DNA of 64,000 nt from Rhizobium sp. CC-YZS058 (GTDB lineage: Bacteria > Pseudomonadota > Alphaproteobacteria > Rhizobiales > Rhizobiaceae): NCBI RefSeq assembly GCF_034720595.1, contig NZ_JAYESJ010000001.1:3870001-3934000 (forward strand), read 5' to 3'. This document shows, in pieces, positions 44,017 to 55,664 of the stretch (positions within the stretch are counted from its first letter, which is position 1; the number at the start of each line of letters is the position of its first letter). A model generated the notes under the pieces. It made no database searches. It had not been told where the DNA came from and was given only the letters and a program-made list of their open reading frames with translations. The position numbers and the translations under genes were made by a program.

Positions 44017-46160
44017 CTAGCGGTTGCGCAGGCGGCCCTGCAGGAGGTCGATCACCGCGCGCGCCGCTTCCAGCACGGGCGTGCCGGGACCGAAGACGGC
44101 GGACACGCCGGTCTCGATTAGGAAATCGTAATCCTGCCGGGGGATGACCCCGCCGACGACGACGATGATCTCTGCGGCGCCCTTGGCCTTCAGCGCCTCG
44201 ACGAGCTGCGGGGCAAGCGTGCGATGGCCGGCGGCGAGCGAGGAGAGGCCCACCACATGGACCTTGTTGTCCACCGCCAGCGCCGCCGCCTCCTCCGGCG
44301 TCTGGAACAACGGCCCGGCCAGCACCTCGAACCCGATATCGCCGAAGGCGGATGCGATGATCTTCGCGCCGCGATCATGCCCATCCTGCCCGAGCTTGGC
44401 GATGAGGATGCGCGGCCGCGCGGAGAGCGCATCGGACACTTCGGACAGGCGCTGCTGCAGCGTCGAAAACTCCGGATCGTCCTCATAGGCCGCGCCGTAG
44501 ATATCGCGCACCACCTCCGGCTGGGCCGAATGGTCGCCGAAGACCCGGCGTAAGGCGTCCGACATTTCGCCGACGGTGGCGCGTGCCCGCGCCGCCTCCA
44601 CCGCGGCGGCGAGAAGATTACCCTCGCCGCTCCGTGCCACGGCCTCCAGCGCCGTGAGGGCGCTGTCGACGGCTGCCGGGTCGCGTCGCCGTCGCGTTTC
44701 CGAAAGCCGCCGGATCTGCGCCTCGCGCACCGCGGCATTGTCGATGTCGAGCGTGTCGATCGGCGCTTCGCTGTCCAGCCGGTAGCGATTGACGCCGACG
44801 ATCACCTCTTCGCCGCGGTCGATGGCCGCCTGGCGGCGCGTGGCGGCTTCCTCGATAAGGCGCTTCGGCATGCCGCTTGCCACCGCCTTGGTCATGCCGC
44901 CAAGCGCCTCCACCTCCTCGATCAGCGTCCAGGCTTCCTCGGCGAGTGCCGCCGTCAGGCTTTCCACATAGTAGGAGCCCGCGAGCGGGTCGACGACCCT
45001 GGTCACGCCGGTCTCGTGCTGGAGGATCAGCTGGGTGTTGCGGGCGATACGGGCCGAAAATTCGCTCGGGAGCGCGATCGCCTCGTCCAGCGCGTTGGTG
45101 TGCAGCGACTGCGTGCCGCCGAGCACGGCGGAAAGCGCCTCATAGGCGGTGCGGATGACGTTGTTGTAGGGATCCTGCTCGGCGAGCGAGACGCCGGAGG
45201 TCTGGCAATGGGTGCGCAGCATGGAGGATGCCGGGTTCTTCGGCTGGAACTCGGCCATGATCCGCGCCCAGAGAAACCGCGCCGCTCTGAGCTTGGCCGC
45301 CTCCATGAAGAAGTTCATGCCGATGGCGAAGAAGAAGGAAAGCCGGCCGGCGAAGTCGTCGACATCGAGCCCGCGGGCCAGCGCCGCGCGCACGTAATCC
45401 CGGCCATCGGCCAGGGTGAAGGCGAGCTCCTGCACCAGCGTCGCGCCCGCCTCCTGCATATGATAGCCGGATATGGAGATGGAGTTGAACTTCGGCATTT
45501 CTCGCGCGGTATAGGCGATGATATCCGCCACGATCCGCATCGAGGGGTCCGGTGGGTAGATATAGGTGTTGCGGACCATGAACTCCTTCAGAATGTCGTT
45601 CTGAATGGTGCCCGAGAGCGCGGCGCGGGGCACGCCCTGCTCTTCCCCTGCCACGATGAAGCTCGCGAGAATGGGGATGACCGCGCCGTTCATGGTCATG
45701 GATACCGACATCTCACCGAGCGGGATGCCGTCGAACAGGATCTTCATATCCTCGACGCTGTCGATCGCCACACCCGCCTTGCCGACATCGCCGACGACGC
45801 GCGGATGGTCGCTGTCATAGCCGCGGTGGGTAGCGAGATCGAAGGCGACCGACAGGCCTTTCTGGCCGGCCGCGAGATTGCGCTTGTAGAAGGCGTTCGA
45901 CGCTTCGGCGGTGGAAAAGCCGGCATATTGGCGGATCGTCCAGGGACGGCCGGCATACATGGTGGCGCGAGGACCGCGTGTGAACGGCGCAAAGCCTGGA
46001 AGCGATCCGAGATGGGAGAGCCCGACCAGATCCTCTTCCGTGTAGAGCGGCTTGACGGATATCCCTTCCGGCGTCTGCCAGGTGAGCGTATCCACCGGCC
46101 GGCGCGCTTCCTTTTCCGCAAGGCGCGCCCAGTCGTCGCGCTTCGGCTTCTCCTCCGCCA

Positions 46161-46161
<1 letters not shown>
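44017..46161 (-). CDS. scpA: Methylmalonyl-CoA mutase (single-subunit, cobalamin-dependent)
   Basis: A 714-residue enzyme that converts (R)-methylmalonyl-CoA to succinyl-CoA. The catalytic barrel includes [20 protein letters not shown] and the RTHCQTSG substrate region; the C-terminal cobalamin domain has the base-off motif GQDGHDRG followed by SSLAAGH and VVVGGVIP. Full length for the homodimeric type. Its start overlaps the pccA stop by one base, so pccA, mutase and epimerase are one translationally linked unit. Confidence 0.97.
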
Positions 46162-48160
<1,999 letters not shown>

Positions 48161-48164
<4 letters not shown>

Positions 48165-48496
48165 CGGCGGGACTCGCTGGCCGCAGGCAGGGCCGCCGGA
48201 CCTGCCAAGCCTGGCTGCGGCGACGCTGCGCCTGCAGGCGGCTTTGCGCCTGGATATTTCTTGCCCTTCAACATGCCTTCCACACTCAGATCCTCGTCAA
48301 TCAGGGGCCAGTGGAGGCCATAGGGGGACAGTTCTATCGAATTGCGCTCCTCTGGCGTTGCAGCCAAGAGAGGCGGATACCACCAGAGCGGCGTGACCAG
48401 CGTCAGCCCATCGGCCAGTTCCACCACCACGGAGCTATCAGTGCAGTGAGCGCCGATTGGTTCGAGCAGATCGTCGTCAATTTCCAAAGTGCTCAT
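48161..48496 (-). CDS. DUF2442 domain protein with Pro/Ala-rich tail
   Basis: A 111-residue protein. Residues 1 to ~75 form a DUF2442 domain (SVVVELADGLTLVTPLWWYPPLLAATPEERNSIELSPYGLHWPLIDEDLSVEGML); the rest is low-complexity Gly/Pro/Ala (AGAASPQPGLAGPAALPA) that runs into the pccA start. It overlaps the DUF4160 gene by 20 bases upstream and pccA by four downstream. DUF2442 often pairs with DUF4160, and the pair has been suggested to be toxin-antitoxin-like; no activity is established here. Confidence 0.82.
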
Positions 48497-48713
48497 GCCA
48501 CTTCTCCAGAAAATCCTGCTGATTTTCGCCCACGATGCGCAGAAGATCGCTCAGCTCTTTTTCCGTGCAACGCTTGTTGCGCGCCACGTTCAAGCTGTTG
48601 AGCCAGATTTTCGTTTCTTTTCGGTCCTTGCGAATATGCACATGGGGCGGCTCGTCGCGATCGAGACTGTAGAATTCGAAGCGCCAGCCCCGCCATTCGA
48701 AGACCTTTGGCAT
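48477..48713 (-). CDS. DUF4160 domain protein
   Basis: A 78-residue protein of the DUF4160 family. Diagnostic residues are MPKVFEWRGWRFEFYSLDRDEPPHVHIRK at the N-terminus, with the conserved EPPHVHI motif, and a helical C-terminal half (LLRIVGENQQDFLEKWHEHFG). GAGGAG stands eight bases before the ATG at 48713, 12 bases after pccB. It and the DUF2442 gene form a two-gene cassette within the pccB-pccA operon. Confidence 0.85.
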   Translation of the reverse strand: MPKVFEWRGWRFEFYSLDRDEPPHVHIRKDRKETKIWLNSLNVARNKRCTEKELSDLLRIVGENQQDFLEKWHEHFGN

Positions 48714-48725
48714 ACTTTCTCCTCA

Positions 48726-50258
48726 TCACAAGGGGATCGTATCGTGTTTGCGCCAGAGCTGCTCCTTGCGCTTGCCCTTGAGCGAAGCGAAGGCGCGGGC
48801 GATGCGGCGGCGGGAGGAATGGGGCAGGATCACCTCGTCGATGAAGCCGCGCTCGGCGGCAACGAAGGGGTTGGCGAAGCGCTCCTCATAGTCGCGGGTA
48901 CGGGCGGCGATCTTGTCCGGGTCCGAAAGCTCGGAGCGGTAGAGAATCTCGGCCGCGCCCTTGGCACCCATGACCGCAATCTCGGCCGTCGGCCAGGCAT
49001 AGTTGATGTCGGCGCCGATATGTTTGGAGGCCATTACGTCATAGGCGCCGCCATAGGCCTTGCGGGTGATCAGCGTCACCATAGGCACAGTCGCCTGACT
49101 ATAGGCAAAAAGCAGCTTCGCGCCGTGCTTGATGACGCCGCCATATTCCTGCGCCGTGCCGGGCAGGAAGCCCGGCACATCGACCAGCGTCAGCAGCGGG
49201 ATCGAGAAGGCATCGCAGAACCGGACGAAGCGCGCCGCCTTGCGCGCGCTGTCGATATCGAGACAGCCGGCGAGCACCAATGGCTGGTTGGCCACCACGC
49301 CGACCGTTTCCCCTTCGATACGCAGGAAGCCGATGACGATGTTCTTCGCAAAGTCCGCCTGCAATTCGAAGAAGTCGCCCTCGTCGGCAAGCGCCAGGAT
49401 CAGCTCCTTCATGTCGTAAGGTTTGGTGGAGGCATCGGGGATCAGCGTGTCGAGCCGCAATTCCACCCGGTCGGGGTCGTCGTGGCTCGGCCGGATGGGA
49501 GGCGGCTGCCGGTTGTTGAGCGGCAGGAAATCGAAGAAGGCCCGCACCTGCTCCAGCGTCTCGACATCGTTCTCATAGGCCGCATCGGCAACGGAAGAGC
49601 GGCGCGTATGCGTGCCGGCGCCGCCGAGCTCTTCCGCCGTGACGATCTCGTTCGTCACTGCCTTCACCACATCCGGCCCGGTGACGAACATGTAGGAGGT
49701 GTCGCGCACCATGAAGATGAAATCGGTCATGGCCGGCGAATAGACCGCGCCGCCTGCGCAGGGGCCCATGATCACCGAAATCTGCGGGATGACGCCGGAG
49801 GCCTCGGCATTGCGGCGGAACACCTCGGCATAGCCGGCGAGCGAGGCGACGCCCTCCTGGATGCGCGCCCCACCGCTGTCGTTGAGACCGATGAGCGGCA
49901 CGCCGTTGCGCACGGCCATATCCATGATCCGGCAGATCTTTTCGGCATGGGTTTCGGAGAGCGACCCGCCGAGAACCGTAAAGTCCTGGGAGAAGACATA
50001 GACCTGTCGGCCATGGATCGTTCCCCATCCGGTCACGACGCCATCGCCCGCCACCTTCTGCGCCGCCATCCCGAATTCGGTCGCGCGGTGTGTGACATAG
50101 AGCCCGTATTCCTCGAAGGAGCCTTCATCGAGCAGAACCTCGAGCCGCTCGCGGGCAGTCAGCTTGCCCTTGGCATGCTGCGCCGCGATCCGGGCCTCCC
50201 CACCGCCAAGCCGCGCCTCCGCACGCCGCCGTTCGACCTCCGCCAGGGATTGATGCAT
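48726..50258 (-). CDS. pccB: Propionyl-CoA carboxylase beta subunit (carboxyltransferase)
   Basis: A 510-residue carboxyltransferase that moves CO2 from carboxybiotin to propionyl-CoA. It shows the two crotonase-like halves: [24 protein letters not shown] with [17 protein letters not shown] in the first, and [29 protein letters not shown] with [21 protein letters not shown] in the second. First gene of pccB-DUF4160-DUF2442-pccA-mutase-mce. The pathway feeds odd-chain fatty acid and branched amino acid carbon into succinyl-CoA. Confidence 0.96.
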   Translation of the reverse strand: MHQSLAEVERRRAEARLGGGEARIAAQHAKGKLTARERLEVLLDEGSFEEYGLYVTHRATEFGMAAQKVAGDGVVTGWGTIHGRQVYVFSQDFTVLGGSLSETHAEKICRIMDMAVRNGVPLIGLNDSGGARIQEGVASLAGYAEVFRRNAEASGVIPQISVIMGPCAGGAVYSPAMTDFIFMVRDTSYMFVTGPDVVKAVTNEIVTAEELGGAGTHTRRSSVADAAYENDVETLEQVRAFFDFLPLNNRQPPPIRPSHDDPDRVELRLDTLIPDASTKPYDMKELILALADEGDFFELQADFAKNIVIGFLRIEGETVGVVANQPLVLAGCLDIDSARKAARFVRFCDAFSIPLLTLVDVPGFLPGTAQEYGGVIKHGAKLLFAYSQATVPMVTLITRKAYGGAYDVMASKHIGADINYAWPTAEIAVMGAKGAAEILYRSELSDPDKIAARTRDYEERFANPFVAAERGFIDEVILPHSSRRRIARAFASLKGKRKEQLWRKHDTIPL

Positions 50259-50361
50259 CGGGTTCTCCTCTTGTCCGCTCCTGATTTAACCGATTGCCGC
50301 CAAATCGAAAATGCCACCTTCGCATCAATTCCATCCCTGCGCAGCATCGCACCGGCATCGG

Positions 50362-50386
50362 GGAACCTTCACCCCTCTTCATGGTT
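50362..50386 (+). promoter_or_regulatory. Possible EcfG-type promoter upstream of the Crp/Fnr regulator
   Basis: GGAAC (50362-50366), 16 bases, then GGTT (50383-50386) differs from the EcfG consensus GGAAC-N16/17-CGTT only at the weakly conserved first base of the -10 element. It would give a 5' leader of about 55 bases before the ATG at 50450. Confidence 0.35.
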
Positions 50387-50449
50387 CGCCAGCCACCACG
50401 CTCCGCTTTCCGGCGCACCGCCATGTCGGCACAGGATGAGGAATATGCG

Positions 50450-51166
50450 ATGACGGCGCCGCACAGGTCGGCCAGGGACAACAGGCTTCTCGACTTGCTG
50501 CCGACGGCCACTTTCGACAGCCTTGCGGCCGATCTCGCGCCTGTCCAGCTGACGCGCGGCACGGTGATCGCCCGGACGGACGAGCCGATCGATCATGTCT
50601 ATTTCCTGACGACCGGCATCGGCTCCGTCATTGTGCGAACGCCTTCCGGCAACCGGGCGGAGGCGGGGCTTTTCGGCAAGGAAGGGTTTATCCCAACGTC
50701 CGTCATCGCCGGCATTCGCGAAAGCCAGCATGAAATGACCATTCAGGTCGACGCAGACGCCTATGCCATGCCCTTCGAGCGCTTTCGAGCACATCTGGAG
50801 CAGCAGCCGATGCTGCTTTCGGTCGCGCTGCGTGCGGTCGAGGTCTTCATGATCCAGCTTGCCTACACCGCCGCCTCGAATGCCATCCACGATGTGAATA
50901 TCCGCCTCGCCCGCTGGCTGCTGATGTGTCACGACCGGCTGGGCGGCGGCGATATTCGGCTGACCCATGATTTCCTGTCGATCATGCTCGCGGTCCGCCG
51001 ATCGAGCGTAACGACCGCCTTGCACATCCTGGAAGGAGATGGGCTGATCCGCGCCAGCCGCGGCAGCGTGCTGATCCGCGACCGGCCGGCCATGGAACGC
51101 TTCGCGCATGATGCCTACGGCCAGCCGGAGGCCGCCTTTCGGCGGCTGATGGCGCCGGATCGATGA
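50450..51166 (+). CDS. Crp/Fnr-family transcriptional regulator (second copy)
   Basis: A 238-residue regulator with a cNMP-binding-type barrel (LTRGTVIARTDEPIDHVYFLTTGIGSVIV...) and a C-terminal HTH (LTHDFLSIMLAVRRSSVTTALHILEGDGLIRASRGSVLI). The ATG at 50450 is favoured because GAGGA lies about ten bases upstream; an ATG at 50423 has no ribosome site. It is divergent from pccB and convergent with the response-regulator gene. No cysteine cluster and no clear cAMP pocket are seen. It resembles the protein at 38845-39690 in the HTH and ILEG/VLEG region. Confidence 0.85.
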   Translation: MTAPHRSARDNRLLDLLPTATFDSLAADLAPVQLTRGTVIARTDEPIDHVYFLTTGIGSVIVRTPSGNRAEAGLFGKEGFIPTSVIAGIRESQHEMTIQVDADAYAMPFERFRAHLEQQPMLLSVALRAVEVFMIQLAYTAASNAIHDVNIRLARWLLMCHDRLGGGDIRLTHDFLSIMLAVRRSSVTTALHILEGDGLIRASRGSVLIRDRPAMERFAHDAYGQPEAAFRRLMAPDR

Positions 51167-51189
51167 GCACACCGGTTCCCGGTCGGGTC

Positions 51190-51642
51190 TTAATTCTGCC
51201 AGCTCGCCGCAAAGGCGGGCGAGGCCATGAAGCTGTTCGGCAGGGACACGGTGGGCGGCGGATCGCAAACCCCCTCCTGCAGATACTGCATGGCCGCCAG
51301 AAAACCGCTGCGCGTGATCGGCTTCGAAATGACCCCGTGCGCGCCGGCGAAATCCGGCGGAATGATCTTGGGATTGGCGGTGACGAAGACGATGATGGTG
51401 TCCGGCCAGCGGGCCTGGATCATCTGCGACACGTCGAGCCCGCTGGTCTTGCGGGCCAGCTGAATATCGACGAAAGCGACATTCGGCTGCAAGGACACAT
51501 CCCATGCCTCGGCATCGTAGAGAGAGGCTGCCTCGCCGACCACCCGGTGCCCGGCATCCTCAACCATGGATTCCAGATCCATGGCGATCAGCGGCTCATC
51601 CTCGACGATGACGACGCTCAACGGCGGCTTTGGCCTTTTCAT
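51190..51642 (-). CDS. Single-domain response regulator paired with the LOV kinase
   Basis: A 150-residue receiver with Asp59 (VAFVDIQLA) as phosphoacceptor, acidic pair Glu14-Asp15, Thr88 and Lys107 (VISKPI). There is no DNA-binding output; the last ~25 residues (PPPTVSLPNSFMASPAFAASWQN) are outside the fold. It overlaps the kinase stop by one base (TGATG). Such stand-alone receivers act on other proteins or as phosphate sinks. Confidence 0.9.
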   Translation of the reverse strand: MKRPKPPLSVVIVEDEPLIAMDLESMVEDAGHRVVGEAASLYDAEAWDVSLQPNVAFVDIQLARKTSGLDVSQMIQARWPDTIIVFVTANPKIIPPDFAGAHGVISKPITRSGFLAAMQYLQEGVCDPPPTVSLPNSFMASPAFAASWQN

Positions 51643-52733
51643 CAGTCTCTGCTCACTGGAATTTCGATCGTGGCCGTCATGCCATCCAGAGAATGGTCCC
51701 ACAGCACCTTGGCGTTGAGCTGCGCGCTCAACCGCGAAATCAGCTTCGTGCTGATCGGGGAGATTTCGTTCTGGGGCGTCTTGCTGGACAGCCGGTTGGC
51801 GATCGAAATGCGAATGCGCTGCGCATTCGAGGAGCAGGACAGATGCACGGATTCGACAGGTGTGTAGCTGTTGAAGAGATGCAGCAGCACCTCGTTGATC
51901 AAAAGACCGACGGAGGTTGCCTGGCCGGAGGGCAGGCGCGTGAAGCTGACATCGGAATGCAGCGTCGCATTCTTGAAGGCGCTGCTGCTGAGCGCATCCT
52001 GGATGAGGTTCAGGACGAAGGAGGACAGCTCGAAATAGCGCACGTCTTCCGCCTGGTAGAGGCGGCGGTGGATGGCGGCCATGGCATCGACCCGCTCCAT
52101 GGTGGCGCGCAGCGCGGCCCGCACGCCTGGATCGTTTGCTTCACGGATCTGCATGCGCAGCAGCGAGCCAATGACCGAAAGATTGTTCTTGACCCTGTGG
52201 TCGACCTCGTGGAGCAGCATGGACTGCGCTTCCAGCGAGGCCTCCAGGTCGGCGGTGCGGACCCGAACCTCGTGGTCCACCAGCTCCTTCTGGTCCATCA
52301 TGCTCTGATGCGCGGCCACCCGCTCGCTGACATCGAGCTGCGAGGCGAAGAAGAACTGGACATTACCGTTGCCGCCGCGCACCGGGCTCAGATAGAGCGC
52401 GTTCCAGAAGGGTGTTCCATCCTTCTTGTAGTTCAGGAGGTCGACGGCAACATCCTCGCCGTTGTCCACCGCATGGCGCACCTTGGCGACGGATACGGGA
52501 TCGCTTCCCGGCCCCTGCAGAAAGCGGCAGTTGCGGCCGATGCATTCCTCGCGGCTGTAGCCGGTCAGCGTCTGGAAGGCTTCGTTGACGAAGACGATGG
52601 GATTGTCCGGCTGGCCCGGATCGGTGATGACCATTGGCATGCGCGTGGCCCGCACTGCCGCTGCGAAGGGATCGCCGCGACCCTGCTCCGCATGCAGCAT
52701 ATCAGTCAGGTGCCAATTTCCTTGCTCGTCCAT
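51642..52733 (-). CDS. LOV-domain (blue light) histidine kinase, HisKA_2 type, with atypical ATP-binding domain
   Basis: A 363-residue soluble sensor. The PAS domain at ~25-140 is a true LOV domain: GRNCRFLQ with the flavin-adduct Cys69, FMN-contacting Asn101 (NYKKDG) and Asn111 (FWNALYLSP), and Gln132. A HisKA_2 dimerisation helix follows, with phosphoacceptor His179 (DHRVKNNLSVIGSLLR). The last ~90 residues should be the ATP-binding domain but the N-box Asn is replaced (NEVLLHLFNS) and no DxGxG or GLG boxes are visible (SIANRLSSKTPQNE), although length and final strands fit. It may need an alternative ATP-binding mode or act as a light-gated scaffold or phosphatase. Paired with the receiver at 51190. 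Confidence 0.87.
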   Translation of the reverse strand: MDEQGNWHLTDMLHAEQGRGDPFAAAVRATRMPMVITDPGQPDNPIVFVNEAFQTLTGYSREECIGRNCRFLQGPGSDPVSVAKVRHAVDNGEDVAVDLLNYKKDGTPFWNALYLSPVRGGNGNVQFFFASQLDVSERVAAHQSMMDQKELVDHEVRVRTADLEASLEAQSMLLHEVDHRVKNNLSVIGSLLRMQIREANDPGVRAALRATMERVDAMAAIHRRLYQAEDVRYFELSSFVLNLIQDALSSSAFKNATLHSDVSFTRLPSGQATSVGLLINEVLLHLFNSYTPVESVHLSCSSNAQRIRISIANRLSSKTPQNEISPISTKLISRLSAQLNAKVLWDHSLDGMTATIEIPVSRD

Positions 52734-53108
52734 ACAGTGCTTATCTCAGCGAAGGCGGGGGAAATACGATTCCGAAACAACAATCGAGCGAACAGGGGCA
52801 GGCCTGGCCACAGCGTAAGACACGTCTATCAGACCTCCGAGCGGAGCAGCAAGAACCGCCCGGACCCACCGGCAGAGCGGATGAAGAAAAAACCGTGATG
52901 CCGCCGCAGTGGACAGCGAGAACGAGAGCAGAAATGGTCCGCAACACTGGTTTGACAAGACGTCGTTTGGCCGCATGACTTGCGGTCGTGGGCCGCGATG
53001 CCTCATCTTCCCAGAGTTGCGGATTGAGAACGCTCTGCTCTGAATTATGTTTCGGTGAGTTTCTGACAAAGCGCGCCGGGAGCAGTCGATACCCGCGGAA
53101 GTGCGGAA
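52734..53108. other. Intergenic region upstream of the LOV kinase
   Basis: A 375-base gap. Short open frames occur on both strands but none has a ribosome site with recognisable protein features. The part next to 52733 should hold the LOV kinase promoter; I see no clear -35/-10, EcfG or palindromic operator. Confidence 0.55.
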
Positions 53109-53567
53109 TTACGCCGCCGAACCCGGCGGAATCACGCCCTTGGTGAACAGGAAGCAGCCGTAGAAACGCGTCTCGCCCGTCGTGATGACGCAATAGGCCT
53201 TCTTGGCCAGATCGTAGAAAGCGAAGCGCTCGATGCCGTACATCGGGCAGGGCTTGCCCTCGACACGGTCGATTTCGGCCTGCACTTCGCGCTGCACATC
53301 GGTGATCTCGTCGGGAGCGCCCATCACTTCCATGCGGCCGGCGGAATTCTGCAGCGGCGTGTCGAGCGGCAGGACCGAAAGAATGGCGGCGACGGCCTCA
53401 GTCGCCGAGACATTGGCGATCGAGAGCGGCCGGCCGATCACCGTCTGGCGCGCGACGCTGTCGGTCGGAAAATTGGTGTCGGAAATGACGAGCGTGTCGC
53501 CATGGCCCATGGAGCGCAGCGCGTGCAGCACGTCGGCATTAAGCGCCGGATTGATGTTTTTGAGCAA
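53109..53567 (-). CDS. RbsD/FucU-family sugar mutarotase-like protein
   Basis: A 152-residue protein of the RbsD/FucU fold, which catalyses anomer interconversion of ribose or fucose. Family features: LKNINPALNADVLHALRSMGHGDTLVISDTNFP with the catalytic-region His in GHGD, and RFAFYDLAKKAYCVITTGETRFYGCFLFTKGVI near the C-terminus. The start is TTG at 53567, six bases after GGGAGG. It stands alone near poxB, without a sugar transporter, so the sugar is unknown; FucU-type is likelier from the C-terminus. Confidence 0.85.
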   Translation of the reverse strand: MLKNINPALNADVLHALRSMGHGDTLVISDTNFPTDSVARQTVIGRPLSIANVSATEAVAAILSVLPLDTPLQNSAGRMEVMGAPDEITDVQREVQAEIDRVEGKPCPMYGIERFAFYDLAKKAYCVITTGETRFYGCFLFTKGVIPPGSAA

Positions 53568-53640
53568 GAGGACCTCCCTGTCTGTGGCCGGCGCAGCGCC
53601 GGGCGGCATCGGGTATAGCCTGTCGGCCGCAGAGCCGCGA

Positions 53641-53662
53641 GCGGAAAGCCGCAGCTTTCCGC
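53641..53662 (-). terminator. Hairpin downstream of the poxB-like gene
   Basis: GCGGAAAG and CTTTCCGC form a perfect 8-bp stem around six bases, about 20 bases after the poxB-like stop codon. There is no T-run, so its role as terminator is uncertain. Confidence 0.4.
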
Positions 53663-53682
53663 CTTCGGCGGCAGCGGAAATG

Positions 53683-55428
53683 TCAGCGGAAGAGATTGGT
53701 CTTGGCGAGCTCGATCAGCTCGTCGCCGCGCCCGCTCATGATCGCGCGCGAGGCGTAGAGCGAGAAGCCGGCCATCTGCTGCGCCTTGATCTTCGGCGGC
53801 AGGGCAAGCTCCATCGTATCGGTGACCACGTCCACAAGGGCCGGCCCCGGATAGGCGAAGGCTTCGGCAAGTGTCGCCTCCAGCTGGTCCGAGCGGGTGA
53901 CACGGCGGCCGAAGAGACCGATTTCGCGGGCGACGGCGCCGAAATCCGGGTTCTTCAGCGCGACATTCGTATCGAGATAGCCGGCCGCTTTCTGCTCCAT
54001 CTGCACGAAACCGAGCGAGCTGTTGTTGAAGACGACGATCTTGATCGGCAGGTCCAGCTGGACGGCGGTCAGCAGTTCGCCCATCAGCATGGTCAGCCCG
54101 CCATCGCCGGAGAGCGAGACGACCTGGCGAGCGGGATGGGCCGCCTGCGCACCCAGCGCCTGCGGCATGGCATTGGCCATGGAGCCGTGGTTGAAGGAGC
54201 CGATCAAGCGACGGCGGCCGTTCATCGACAGATAGCGCGCCGCCCAGACGCAGGGGGTCCCGACATCGGCGGTGAAGATCGCATCGGGAGCGGCCAGCCT
54301 GTCCACCACCCGCGCCACATATTGCGGATGGAGCGGGGCGTCGCCCTCCCGCGCCGTGGCAAGGGCATCGAGATCGGCGCGCGCCTCGCGATAATGCTCG
54401 ACCGCCTTGTCGAGAAAGCGGCGGTCCCGGCCATCGGCCAGCAGCGGCTGCAGGACCCGCAGCGTTTCGCGGACATCGCCGACGATGCCCTGATGAAGCG
54501 CCACGCGCCGGCCGAGCGCGGCGGGATCACGGTCGACCTGCACGACGGTGGCCTGGTCCGGATAAAAGTTGCGATAGGGAAAATCCGTCCCGAGCATCAG
54601 AAGCGTCTCGCACTCCATCAGCGCATGGTAGCCGGAGGAAAAGCCGATCAGCCCGGTCATGCCGACATCGAAGGGGTTGTCGAACTCGATATGTTCCTTG
54701 CCGCGAAAGGCATGCACGATCGGCGCTGCCAGCCGGTCGGCCAGGGCCACCACCTCCCGATGAGCGCCCGCCACGCCCGAGCCGCAGAGAAGGGTTACCC
54801 GCTTCGCGCCATTGAGCGTGTCGGCAAGCGTGCGAACCGCCTGTTCGTCGGGCACCAGCCGTGGCTCGGCCAAAGCGGGCATGCGTCCCTCGGCCCCCTT
54901 TGGTGCCTCTGCAAGCGAAATATCGCCCGGCAGGACAAGCACGGCGACGCCGCGCTTGCCGAGCGCGGTGCGGATCGCCCGGTGCAAAAGCTCCGGCAGC
55001 TGCGCCGGGGTCTGCACCATCTCGCAAAAGTGGCTGCATTCGCGGAAGAGTTCGGTCGGGTGGGTTTCCTGAAAATAGGAGAGGCCGATCTCGCTTGATG
55101 GAATATGGGCGGCGATTGCCAGAACCGGCACATGATTGCGCTGGCAATCGAACAGGCCGTTGATCAGATGCAGATGGCCTGGCCCGCAGCTTCCCGCGCA
55201 AACGGCGAGCCCGCCGCTCGCCGCTGCCTCTGCCCCGGCGGCAAAGGCGCCAGCCTCCTCGTTGCGCACATGCATCCAGTCGATCGTGCCCTGGCGACGC
55301 AGCGAATCGTTGATCGCGTTCAGGCTGTCGCCCGTCACGCCCCAGATCCGCCGAATGCCGGCATCGGCAAGGGTTGCCGTGATGAGATCGGCAACGGACA
55401 GCGTTTCGGTCTTACCAAAGAGCTTCAT
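53683..55428 (-). CDS. poxB: Thiamine-diphosphate pyruvate oxidase (PoxB-like)
   Basis: A 581-residue enzyme of the PoxB type, which oxidatively decarboxylates pyruvate to acetate and CO2 and passes electrons to ubiquinone at the membrane. It has the N-terminal TPP Pyr domain with catalytic Glu in [12 protein letters not shown], a central FAD-binding region, and the PP-domain motif [19 protein letters not shown] ending in VVFNNSS (GDG-NN). The C-terminal tail may bind lipids. It is divergent from the hybrid kinase gene. Acetolactate synthase is the nearest alternative, but the [14 protein letters not shown] start and [16 protein letters not shown] favour PoxB. Confidence 0.88.
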   Translation of the reverse strand: MKLFGKTETLSVADLITATLADAGIRRIWGVTGDSLNAINDSLRRQGTIDWMHVRNEEAGAFAAGAEAAASGGLAVCAGSCGPGHLHLINGLFDCQRNHVPVLAIAAHIPSSEIGLSYFQETHPTELFRECSHFCEMVQTPAQLPELLHRAIRTALGKRGVAVLVLPGDISLAEAPKGAEGRMPALAEPRLVPDEQAVRTLADTLNGAKRVTLLCGSGVAGAHREVVALADRLAAPIVHAFRGKEHIEFDNPFDVGMTGLIGFSSGYHALMECETLLMLGTDFPYRNFYPDQATVVQVDRDPAALGRRVALHQGIVGDVRETLRVLQPLLADGRDRRFLDKAVEHYREARADLDALATAREGDAPLHPQYVARVVDRLAAPDAIFTADVGTPCVWAARYLSMNGRRRLIGSFNHGSMANAMPQALGAQAAHPARQVVSLSGDGGLTMLMGELLTAVQLDLPIKIVVFNNSSLGFVQMEQKAAGYLDTNVALKNPDFGAVAREIGLFGRRVTRSDQLEATLAEAFAYPGPALVDVVTDTMELALPPKIKAQQMAGFSLYASRAIMSGRGDELIELAKTNLFR

Positions 55429-55664
55429 GACTGGGCATCCTTTCGGCGCTGCGGGAACAGGTGCATGCAGGCTGATATAGGCCTGCCCTCACACTCGCCC
55501 AGCGGATGTCGCCCAACCGGAAAAGAGGGTCGGCAGGAGGACTTCTGCAGCAAGGAATGGGCTCGGTAAGAGATTTCTCACTTTCTTCCCGGCTGCACAG
55601 GGCTGCGGACTTTTGCCGATCTGGCGTTATGTTAAACAGACGGGAACCGAAGAAAGGTCCGATC

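Noticed and set aside
52741..53193. Overlapping short frames between the LOV kinase and the RbsD/FucU-like gene
   Set aside because: Arg/Ser-rich translations, no ribosome site, and partial overlap with the known gene; I left the region as intergenic.
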